DNA of 64,000 nt from Takakia lepidozioides (lineage: Eukaryota > Streptophyta > Takakiopsida > Takakiales > Takakiaceae), in the NCBI GenBank assembly GCA_030704615.1, contig CM060734.1, positions 12,774,001 through 12,838,000 of the forward strand, written 5' to 3'. Of this stretch, positions 23,657-32,941 are shown in pieces. Each line of letters opens with the position of its first letter. The first letter of the stretch is position 1. The position numbers were made by a program, and so were the translations under genes. Under the pieces are notes generated by a model. It did no database searches. It was not told the DNA's origin and saw only the letters and a list, made by a program, of their open reading frames with translations.

Positions 23657-24295
23657 CAGGCAAACCTCATAACCCAGCTTTTGCATACAACGGGAGCTGG
23701 GCTTCACCTATACACAATTTGCATTGCAACTTTTCCCGCCCCCTCCTAGTGTGTAAACTCCATGCTCCTTCTTGCTGTCTGCAGCTCCTTGGCGAAGAGG
23801 TAGAGGTTGTCCTTGTACGACCACATCTGAAAGTGTCACGTATACTTTCAATGTCTATGTTCCATCCATTTGACGTACAAGCCGAACGAATTTGTATGCA
23901 TTACGACTTGCTCCTTCGCATTTGTCATTACCTGTGTTTACAACATGCATTGTCACGTAGCAGTTCACGGAATTCGTTCCAGCAAAGCAAATCGGGGAAA
24001 GTACCTTGAATTACCTGGAACCACCAAGTCATGCGGTTGAGCCACACATCCACTGCAAGGTTGGAAACTTTGAGTGGAAAAGACCACATGGTCCTTATAC
24101 TCTCCGATGCATTCCAGATCGACAGCCACCGTGTCTGCCATTTCCGATCCAATGTCAGGAGCAGGAAGAAGAGTGGCTATTGCTAGGAGGAGGAACTTCA
24201 GTGCATTGAAACCTCACCTTCTCTTTCGCCTCCACACATGCCGTTGAGAGGTGATGCAGTTTCTCCAACTGCATGGTCGGCTGCATGGCCCGAGA

Positions 24296-26705
24296 TGTCG
24301 CGCACCTCACTTTGGTAAGCTCCCCTTTAAGTCATAGTTACTCGCTTTGATGCGCGCGTCTAACTCCCAAACTGGACGTCGGGCCAACTCGGAGCTTCGG
24401 CTGCTCACCGGGACATAACGGTCCCCATTTGCTCCTCCACAAGACCCTCTCTCAATTTGGGCCTAGTGGAAATTCCCTTTGGTTGTTGGCAGTCCGGAAC
24501 AGCTCCCCACACCTTGGTCGCTTTCCGGATCTTCCTTTGGAGCACCGTCTCGCCCCTATACACCAACATGAGCTGCTGTTTTCTACTTAAAGAATCAGCA
24601 ACCACATTGTCCCATCCCGGTTTATACTGGATATGCACGTCGAACACTACCAAACTGTCTTGCCACCTAAGTTGTTTTGGGGACAACTTAGGCTGTGTGG
24701 CAAAATACTTCACCGTGACATTGTCCGTGAACACCGTCACCGGGTTCGACCCAACATAGTGGCGCCAAAGCTCAAGGCAATGCACCACCGCCTTCATCTC
24801 TTTCTCGTGCGTTGGCCACCGTCGCTCCACTTCATTCAGTTTCTTACTTTCGTAAGCCACTGGACGTTCATCCTGCATGAGCACACCCCCAATTGCGAAG
24901 TCCGACGCATCTGTATGAATCTCAAATGGACGGTCGAACTCTGGGATTTTCAAGACTGGAGCTTCCGCCATCCGCTGCTTCAACTCGGCACACAAAAGGT
25001 GTTCCATACCCATACTTTAGATTGACACAAAAGGTCTTACAACGGCCCCGCGATCTTGGCAAAATTTCTCACATACTTTCGGTAATAGGAGGCGAGTTCT
25101 AGGAAGGATTGCACTCCCGGGACCGAAGTCGAAGGCTCCCAGTCCAAGATCGCCCTCACCTTTCTGTCATCCATTTTGATCTCATCTTGTGTAATCACAT
25201 GCCCTACGAACTCCACTTTTGTGACCCCGAATTCGCACTTTGAAGCTACAACTTCCCTTCCCTTTCTGGAACACCCTTTTGAGGTGCTCCAGGTGCTCTT
25301 TCTTTGTTTTTGAGTACACCAAGATGTCGTTGATGTACACGATCACAAAGTCATCCAACCACTCCTAGAAAAGGCTGTTCATTAGCGTGCTAAAGGTCGC
25401 GGGTGCGTTGGTAAGCCCAAAAGGCATCACCAAGAACTCATACGAACCATATCTGGTCCAGCACGCGGTCTTCTCCTCATCTCCTTCCGCCACTCGGATT
25501 TGATGGTAGCCGGAGCGCAAATTGATCTGGCTGAAATACTTCACTCCTGCCAACCGATCGAAGAGGTCGTCGATCCTTGGCAAAGGGTACCGGTTCTTGA
25601 TAGTCACCTTATTTAGAGCCCTATAATTGACACACATCCGCAGCGTCCCATCCTTCTTGTCTGCGAATAGCACCGGGGCTCCGTAAGGTGACTTACTCGG
25701 CCGGATGTACCCTTTTGACATTAGATCCTTGAGCTGAGCCTTCAGCTCGACCAACTCTTTGTGGCTCAACCGGTAGGGCGCCTTGGCAGGCGGCTCTGAT
25801 CCCGGTATCACCTCAATCTTGTGGTCAACTCCTCTTCGCGGTGGCAAGCCGCTTGGTAAATCCTCCGACATTTCTCCAAAATCCCCTTGATCCAATCTGG
25901 GCTCGGCTCCCTAATACCTTCTCCCTTCACTTGTCTGACGTAAAACAAAAACTGGGGCTCGTGTGGCTTCTCCACGGCCCACTCCTTTGCTGTCAGCAGG
26001 TTTATTCGCCCTCCCACTGGGTTAGGCGTTTCCGACACTCGTAAAACTTCGCCACCATTCCCACACGGCAGCGTGACTACTCTCTTGCGGCCATCTATGA
26101 CCGCTCCTGATTTGCTCAAAAAGGTCATCCCCAAAATGTGATCCACTCCATCGATCTCGCAAATGGTGAAGTTCTCACGTCCCTCCCAACTCCCCAGCTG
26201 AAGAGGAACATCGAACGCCAACCTTGTCGCCAGTTGTGGCTCTCCTTTGGTAGAACGCACTTCAATAGAGGCCCCCACATCACTTGTCGGGAGCCCCAGC
26301 TTTCGTGCCGTTGCCGGTGTCATGAAGGAGTGCGACGCTCCTGTGTCCACCAACAACGACACGTTAGTTCTGGAAATCATCCCACTAACGAACATTAACT
26401 GACTCCCTTTACGCAAAGGGCCAGTCTCCTGATACAACTCACAAGAGTAGTTGCCTACCTTGCAAGTCTTGGCATCCACCGCTTCCACCAAGCGGCTGAT
26501 GGAATCTTCGGACAGCTCTGTGGTTGCCCGAGTCATGTTCAATTGTCGGGGTTTTGCGCATTTCTTGGCCATGTGCCTGGGCTCCCCGCAATTAAAGCAC
26601 ACTCCATCAAAGGTCGTCTTCTGTCCGCCATAAGCCGTCGCGCCTGATTTTCCTTTCGGAGCACCGGGTGTCGCCTTGACGTGTGAAGGCCCTCCCTTCG
26701 GCTCC
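24296..26705 (-). mobile_element. Chromovirus copy 2, internally deleted and truncated
   Basis: The left end (24296-24522) is an LTR part starting TGTCGCGCACC. It stops at GGTCGCTTTCCGG, where it joins RNase H/RT sequence (ATCTTCCTTTGG). In copy 1 the same six bases TTCCGG occur both inside the LTR and in pol, so the integrase, chromodomain, 3' UTR and rest of the LTR were probably lost by microhomology deletion. Reading right: RNase H with FEIHTDASDFAIGG (25013-24405), RT with [12 protein letters not shown] (25895-25365), protease with LLVDTGASHSFM, and a zinc knuckle CFNCGEPRHMAKKC (26938-25808). The right end is truncated near 26705 at KGGPS, directly fused to the methyltransferase-gene exon ending FAEMLEP. 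No 5' LTR is present. Confidence 0.85.
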
Positions 26706-26866
26706 AGCATTTCGGCGAACATGTGCGGGTCAATGAGACCAGTTTTCCTCACCCTGTACAACATATGTGCCATGTGGGTATGCACGTAAGCATTTTCAGT
26801 GATCCTGCAAGGCACACTCTCTAGTTCAGTCCAATGAAGCACGACAACAAAACTGATTGGAAACCA

Positions 26867-26886
26867 AAATGCGGCACCGCATTTCG
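26867..26886. repeat. Intronic copy of the element 1 palindrome
   Basis: AAATGCGGCACCGCATTTCG lies between the ParB-domain exon donor (near 26920) and the next acceptor (TGCAG before ATCACTGAAAATGC, near 26806). Confidence 0.85.
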
Positions 26887-27850
26887 GATGTGCTTGGGAG
26901 GGTATGAGAATCTTACGAGTTGAGGTCCACCATGGCATTCTTGAGCAGGGAGGAGTCTGCCGCCTTCACCTTGAGGATGACACACTCCATCATGTAATGC
27001 CAGCCAATATGCTTGGCATGGTTCTGCTTGATGTACTCCCACCAGGCAAGAAGTCGGTGATTCCCGTCCCACACAAAAAACATTTTGCCTGACATATGGC
27101 CGAAATCTAGATCACCCTTCAGCATTGTCTCGAATTTGTCGTTGCGAGTGTGCCAGTGGGTATCCCATGCTGACAATTCATCCGCAGTGGGTCCACGAGT
27201 TTCGCTGTCCTCATTCTCAATGGAAACGTAGAAGGCTGGCAAACCTAGACGGTACCCTTCTCGAAATGCAAACTTGAGCTTATCCACATCTCCTCGAAGA
27301 GCCTGCCTGACAATGGGAAGGGAGACCATACGACAGAGTGGAATTCGAAGAGTCCGCTAGAATACCCTACTGCCCAGAACTCTGCCAATGCTACTGTGTG
27401 TCTCCTCCAACATTGTATCCGCTCTTTGGAATTCCTCCAGAGACATTTCTGCAGGTGGCGGTAGGGGCTGAGCAGCTGGAGCATCCCCAACTGCAGCTGG
27501 AGTCTGGGGAATCTTTGCGGGCAATTCTCGCATTGCAGAGGCCTCCTCCGCACCTGCAGTATTCTGAAGTTCTTCTTCAACGGTGGTGAAGTGGCTGCGA
27601 ATGATGAGCAGTAGCACCCTCCTCCGCTGACAGATCCACGAAATCAGTCGATCCCGTTGCCTTCGCTGCAGTAGAGATGCCCCCAACATCACCTGCCTGG
27701 AAATCAAGCAAGAACTGGGCTTCAGCTCGTGGAATCAGTTTTGCGGGAGACTGCTCCAACCTCCCCCTGTTTGCTTTTTGCTTCTTCATTCTTGCAGGTG
27801 AAGGTGTCTGCTGCATTTGAATCTGCACTGCACCCTTCTGCTTCATTCTC

Positions 27851-27867
27851 TGGGGGGGGGGGGGGGG
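27851..27867 (+). repeat. Poly-G tract
   Basis: A run of about 17 G inside the proline-rich linker of the element 1 methyltransferase pseudogene (encoding a Pro run on minus). It is a probable frameshift site and an assembly risk. Confidence 0.9.
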
Positions 27868-28730
27868 AACGGCCTGGTCCGGTTCAGAAACCATTTCAAG
27901 AACGGGCTGCTTCTTCTTCATCTTTGCTGGAGAAGGGCCCGACCCTTGCTAGCGATTCTCCATGACCTTCAAACGCGAGTCTTTCTCGGGGGCTTTGAAC
28001 TGCAAAGACTTGCTTTTCCAAACCGTGTCCTTGAAACGCACAGGGCTAGGCCCGACAGGAAGACTCGTGCTCGTGGATCGGCTGGGTGTGCGTGCTACAG
28101 CTACCTCCATGGATTCTTCCTGCGGCTCTTCGGATTCCTGCGATCCCTCCACCACCTCCACCTTTTGAGTCAGGCATGCAAACATCTTTTGCATTCAAGT
28201 GTCCTATCATACAGTCTAAGAATTGCACAACAAAAATGAGGGAGGGTTTCGGTGCTCGATCAGCTGCGCGCATCCCGATAGCACGGAGCTCTCACTAGTG
28301 GCTGGGTTGCCTGCTGCTGCAAGATGACCATCTCCTCCTAAAGACGCATCTGCTTCCTCCCCTTTGGCATTGGCCTACGTTTGAAGTACAACTTGCAGAG
28401 CTTGCGACGATGTCTCTTCTTAGGTGCAAGAACTTCCTTCCTCTCAGGTTGGAGCATAAGAAGAACACAGACACGGAAAAGGGGCGAAGAGTGCAGATGG
28501 AAAGGGCGCGAGAGGGGTGAACGAGTAGACACGACAAAAGAAGATGAAACGGCGATGATGCACCACTTGGGTTCAAAATGCTGGGATGGAAGTGTCTCCT
28601 CGTGGACTATGCGTCATTACGAAATTCGAATCGTCAAAGGTACACCTGCCGTCCGCAAAACAAACATCATTAACCAACGGTCAGGCCGCGCCGCCTCCTG
28701 CCACTTCAACCAGCATGAGTGGAGACATCC

Positions 28731-30215
28731 AAATGCGGTGCCGCAATTCCGTTGGTCCACGTGTTCACATATCATGGCATTTCCGTCCCAGCGTCTGATG
28801 AGTTAGTGTGAAAACGGAAATGCGGCGCAACATTTCTGTTCTGGAAAGTCAGAAGGTACAACTTGGACGGAAATGCATTGCTGCATTTCAGTTGCAGTGT
28901 TTCATGATTTACAATGAGAACGGAAATGCGGTACCGCATTTCCAATCCACTATTACATACCTTACTTGTTGAACAGAAATGCGGCACCGTATTTCCGTTC
29001 TGGAGAGTATAAAGGTTTCCCCCGGACGGAAATGCGGTGCCGCATTTCCGTCCCACTACTGCATGCATGAGATACAAAACGGAAATACGGCGCCACATTT
29101 CCGTCCCACTACTGCATGCATGAGATACAAAACGGAAATACGGCGCCACATTTCCGTTCTGGAAAGTCCGAAGGTACGACTCAGACGGAAATGCGGTGCC
29201 GCATTTTAGTTGCAGTGTTTCATGATTTTCAATCACAATTAAAATGCGGTACCGCATTTTCGTTCCACTGTCACATACCTTACTCGTTGGACGGAAATGC
29301 GGCACCGCATTTCCGTTCTGGAGAGTATAAAGGTTTCCCCCGGACAGAAATGCGGTGCCGCATTTCCGTCCCACTGCTGCATGCCTGAGATACAAAACGG
29401 AAATGCGGCGCCGCATTTCCGTTCTGGAAAGTCTGAAGGTATGATTTGGACGGAAATGCGGTACCGCATTTCCGTTCCACTATCACATACCTTATTTGTT
29501 GGACGGAAATGCGCCACCGCATTTCCGTTCTGGAGAGTATAAAGGTTTTCCCCGGACAGAAATGTGGCCCGCATTTTTGTCGCACTGTTGTATGCCTGAG
29601 ATGCAAAACGGAAATGCGGCGCCACATTTCCGTCCGAGTTGTAATACCTGACATGTTGGACGGAAATGCGGTGCCGCATTTCCATTCTGGAAAGTAGAAA
29701 GGAATCCCCTGGACGGTAATGCGGTGCCGCATTTCCGTTCCACTGTTACAGGCGTTGCATGTTGGACGGAAACGAGTAACCGCATTCCCGTTCTTGAAAA
29801 TACAAAGGTTCACCTCAGACGGAAATGCGGTGCCGCATTTCCGTCCAACAGCAATCGAAAGTAGCACACTGGACGGAAGTACAGAACCTCATTTCCGTCC
29901 TCTGAATTCCATTGAAAGAGCCCGGACGGAAATGCGGCACCGCATTTCCGTTCCTGCCTATCCAATGTGTCCCAGTCGATGAAAATGCGCTGTCGCTATT
30001 CTTTTCTACCGTGTCTTCCTAGTCCCACTCGACCGAAATGTGATACCGCATTTCCGTTCCACCATTTGCCTGCTTGTACAGTGGACTGAAATGTGGTACC
30101 GCATTTTCGTTGCACCAGTAGTTTGGTTTCCCCGTTGACGGAAATGCGGTGCCGCATTTCCGATCACAATCAGCGAAAGGATGATGTCGAACTGGAATGC
30201 GGGACCGCATTCTTG
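28731..30215. repeat. 53-bp-period palindrome array (27 units) in the divergent promoter region of element 1
   Basis: A palindrome with consensus GAAATGCGGTGCCGCATTTC is centred at 28826, 28879, 28932, 28985, 29038, 29091, 29144, 29197, 29250, 29303, 29356, 29409, 29462, 29515, 29568, 29620, 29672, 29725, 29778, 29831, 29885, 29938, 29991, 30044, 30097, 30150 and 30203, so the period is 53 with at most one base of drift. One outlier is at 28739. The central two bases vary (TG, CA, CG, TA). The ~23-base spacers recur in cycles of about five types (about 265 bp). Units become more degenerate at both edges. The array lies between the 5' end of the minus-strand ParB-methyltransferase gene and the 5' end of the plus-strand transposase gene. 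Open frames on both strands here are by-products of the repeat. Confidence 0.95.
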
Positions 30216-30555
30216 TTTAGCCATGTGCAATGGGATGCATAGTTCCAAAACAACACAATTGCGGCCTTTCTTAATGAGCACAACTTGGTTGTTTAACCGT
30301 TTTAACTAACAGTCATGGCACTTGTCAGTGCAACGTTCATGTCTACACCGAGAATACTGGTGGATCCACCCTCAGGAGAAACTGTTAGGAGATGTTATTT
30401 CGTCGCCGAATTGGCCATCATTGTCATACTTACTGGATATGGAATCACACCTCCCACCTTCATACATGTAGCTTGAAACATTATTTTCCACTTCAATGTG
30501 CAACTTCCAATCGTCGATGGCCTCCGCAGATCCAATTACGTGGTGTGTGTGAGCC
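30216..30555 (+). other. Leader region of the element 1 transposase half-gene
   Basis: After the last palindrome there is no conserved frame until about 30600. This is the likely promoter or 5' leader; no TATA box stands out with confidence. Confidence 0.3.
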
Positions 30556-32070
30556 TTGGTCTGTCGCTATAGTGAACCTCGCACTTGCCAACTTCGTGCG
30601 GAGTTCGATGGCTCCGAATTCCTACGCTATAGTTTGTTGTCCTCCGCAACTTGGGAGAGCCTGGATCCCAAACGAGGAGGACTTTGCAGAGTGACTGAAA
30701 TTTACCTTCGTTCAAAATTCAAGCTCAAACCGGGCACAGTTTATTTGGAAGAAGAAAGGAAGGATGTTCCTAGACAGGTTGACGAGACCATTGTCGTGCT
30801 AGGTAACGACGGAGGTTGCGGAATCGAATGGCACGTACCCCCATCAGACACCATCTTGTACTGAGTTATGGGAATGCCCATTCCATTTCCGAATCAGTCG
30901 CTTCCGACACCATCCACAAAGGAGTCGGGAAACCGACAGGCGGCCACTGCCAACAGAGAGGTATGCAACGATAATCATTCCCGACCTGGACCGTCAAGAC
31001 CCTCCATAGCTTCTCGTGTGGAGATATTCGACATTTCCGACGAGGAAGATGAGTGCATTGAGGTCCCCATGTCCTCCACACGGTCGTTCAAATCCGACAT
31101 GGACGTCTTTGCAGGTGCTACGCATGTACCCTCGAGCATAACTCCAACCCGGTCCATTGTGCAGCTCCTATGACAACATCACCTCGATGGTTCTCGCTCT
31201 GAGCTGGCTACTCTCGACTATGCCAAATTTCCAGTCAGGGAGGTAACGTATTTGCCTCCCGAAGTCGATGGCAATGTCATCTTCGAGTTTCCACCTGTTA
31301 TTTCGTCAAACAAAGCCTCAGGGATGTTAACAGACATGGATCGAAAGCATGACGGACACCCCTGGTGTGTGACGAAGACCAGTAGCATGAAAATTGCTGA
31401 TGGTGTTTGTGTACAATACGTCCTATGTGCGGGGAAGCTGAGGTGCCTCAATCCCGCCTGCTTCCACTTTCTCTCCAAAGGAGGGCGGAGAAACGAGACG
31501 GATTGGACTGGCACAACCCATCATCCATTCATTGTCTCCAGCCAAGCTCTGGCGGGTACTTTCAAGTGCGCACATTGCAAAGAACCACCGACGTGCATGT
31601 CCATGTGCAGAGCCAAGCAATATTATGTAATCCATTTGCTCCCGGACTTGACTAGAGCTTGCATACACGTTGGGGTCCATTGCCACCCCTTGGCGAGAGG
31701 CAATATCCGGGAGGCTGTGCAGGAAGCACACGACATCATAAAAGAGGAGGTGAAATTGAGCCCCGGAGCCAGACTAGAGCAGATTCAGCTCAAGGCAGCC
31801 CACAAGATTGCTCTTGGCAAAATCATGTCTGAAGATGGTTCAGACCGAGTGCCCTTGAACGAAGAGGAGATGCTTGACCTGTTGGAGTCCGTCTCGCACG
31901 TTTGTAGTCCGAATGTGCGGAATCACATTGTATCTTGCAAGCAGGAGTTCGGACGGGGGTCGGACATGCACTCAATCCTAGAGGTGAAACGAAGGATTGG
32001 ATATGACTACATCCAAGGTAGCAGGTTTCCAGGGCAAGGCGGCGAATCCGATCGTTGCTACATTTTTAAA
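30556..32070 (+). pseudogene. MULE-like transposase, N-terminal half (element 1)
   Basis: Three frames read in order. The first (30556-30864) has LRSKFKLKPGTVYLEEERKD, matching TRFQLQNGSIFLEKE in element 2. The second (30868-31173) is Ser/Pro-rich and ends in a hydrophobic-acidic motif VEIFDISDEEDE, resembling a SUMO-interacting motif. The third (31252 on) is a long intact frame. It begins MPPEVDGNVIFEFPP, then MDRKHDGHPWC, a Cys cluster LRCLNPACFHF, FKCAHCKEPPTCMSMC and TRACIHVGVHCHP (probable zinc-binding DNA-binding domain), and a helical region to IGYDYIQGSRFPGQGG. It is cut at about 32070 by LTR-like DNA, losing the DDE core and SWIM finger. Those parts exist at 16055-14287 on the other strand. 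Confidence 0.7.
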
Positions 32071-32400
32071 ATGTCAACGTGTGGGCCTGGGAGTGGAGTC
32101 GGGGCTGCCCCTGTGGTGGGGGCAGTGGCAACAATAGATGCGGGGGCTGAAGCACCCTTGAGTGCCCAGGGATGCCTCGGCGTGAGCCTGGTCGCGTCAG
32201 CGCAACTGCGCAACTGCGCTCACGCCACGTCACCTTGCGCCAATGCCACATCACGGGGCTCACTCCACGTCATCACACTTGAAGACCGCGTCACCACGCG
32301 CCCCAGGAAGAAGTGGAGTGTATTCCCGCGGATTGGCACCCTTTACCGCGGAAACAATCTGGACGACATAATAAAAGGCAGTGGTCATTCCCACCTGAAA
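32071..32400 (+). mobile_element. LTR-like fragment truncating the transposase
   Basis: TGTCAACGTGTGGGCC is followed by GGGGCTGCCCCTGTGGTGGG and GGCAACAATAGATGCGGGGG, closely matching positions 4990-5050 of the chromovirus LTR in plus orientation. The similarity fades after about 32175. The rest (to 32400) is GC-rich with CACGTCA words and an AATAAAAGG TATA-like box at about 32370. It may be a different LTR subfamily. The 387-residue frame starting at 31252 reads into this fragment. Confidence 0.6.
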
Positions 32401-32404
32401 GCAA

Positions 32405-32765
32405 CAGATGAATAAAGGATGGATGAATGTAGAGTTGGATGATAAACAGATGGATGAGTGTGAAAAATGAATGTAGATGGATGAATGAGGGATGGATAAG
32501 AGTCAAATGGATGAATGTATAATGGATGTTGAGCAATGGAAAACATTCATGACAGGAAGATGCATGACTAAAACTTTAGACGAATGCACAATGTATATGA
32601 CATGAGTGTGGTAGGTTTGTGGGGTGGATTAAAGAGTACGGAGGATGAATGTACAATGGATGTTGAACAAAGGAAAACATTCATGAATGGAGCACGCATG
32701 AATACACTGTAGATGAAAGCACAATGGATATGACAAGAGTGAGGGAGGTTTGTGAGATGGATTCA
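32405..32765. repeat. Degenerate GATGAATG minisatellite with a 131-bp duplication
   Basis: Words such as GGATGAATG(TA) are repeated from 32405. A longer unit starting AATGGATGTTGA(G/A)CAA and ending with GGTTTGTG occurs at about 32521 and 32652 (period about 131). It separates elements 1 and 2 and is non-coding. Confidence 0.75.
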
Positions 32766-32941
32766 TACATATTGCAATTTAAATGGTAGTTGATTCTTTG
32801 ATTATTTTTCTTTCCAAACAACTACGGTGGAGGAAGGGGATTCAACGTTTTCCAAAGAGGATGAAACAGAATATTAAAATAACATAGTTTAGTCTGACTC
32901 AGAGTCAGTACAATGTATCCCCGCTTCCTCTGCATCTAAGT

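Larger units (their letters stand above)
21531..24295 (-). pseudogene. Element 1 ParB-methyltransferase gene, 3' (methyltransferase) portion
   Basis: Exons read leftwards. The first, near 24290-24218 (MQLEKLHHLS), ends at GTGAGG; an 83-base intron follows and the next exon resumes at 24134 (TRWLSIWN). Next comes a block ending EGAGKVAMQIVYR before GTGAAG near 23707, with one in-frame stop. A frame with VGCPWYLDMSGG follows (23561-23310). A low-complexity basic/acidic linker with frameshifts leads to DMIILDIPDG (22790-22441). Last are an exon 22353-22090 with GRVLDLICGTG, an exon from about 21975 with a TAG stop, and a C-terminal block with SPVKDYSLPSYAAKLANTV. Each exon has a clear partner in element 2. 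Order and motifs fit a beta-class amino-methyltransferase; stops make this copy a pseudogene. The first exon abuts chromovirus copy 2. Confidence 0.7.
26706..28576 (-). pseudogene. Element 1 ParB-methyltransferase gene, 5' portion (ParB-like domain)
   Basis: From 28532 a basic N-terminus (APKKRHRRKLCKLYFKRR) meets an in-frame TAG. Then come a charged, Pro/Gln-rich linker in shifting frames (28194-27577, with a 17-G run at 27851) and EEELQNTAGAEEASAMRE. A TAG sits just before RTLRIPLCRMVSLPIV. The 27329-26913 frame holds the ParB-like domain: FREGYRLGLPAFYVSIEN and FFVWDGNHRLLAWWEY, with the HR signature of ParB/sulfiredoxin-fold proteins. After a GTAAGA donor near 26920, a short intron contains an element 1 palindrome. 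The next exon, after TGCAG, reads ITENAYVHTHMAHMLYRVRK and is cut by chromovirus copy 2. Stops and frameshifts make this copy inactive. It shares residues with element 2 along its whole length. Confidence 0.7.

Noticed and set aside
25808-26938. Natural 376-residue fusion of a cellular domain with gag-protease
   Set aside because: The joint is the truncated edge of chromovirus copy 2 inside a methyltransferase-gene exon; it is an accidental read-through frame.
28772-29982. Long open frames on both strands (up to 214 residues) with repeating GNAVPHF/KCGTAFPS peptides
   Set aside because: They are produced by the 53-bp palindrome array: three units equal 159 bases, so any frame without a stop in the units stays open on both strands. 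No independent coding evidence.
28731-30215. CRISPR array (regular repeats and spacers)
   Set aside because: The genome is a plant nucleus, spacers recur in a five-type cycle instead of being unique, repeats are perfect palindromes with a variable centre, and there is no cas gene.
31252-32415. Intact 387-residue host gene
   Set aside because: The first ~270 residues are the transposase N-terminal half; the rest reads into LTR-like and GC-rich DNA and has no counterpart in element 2.
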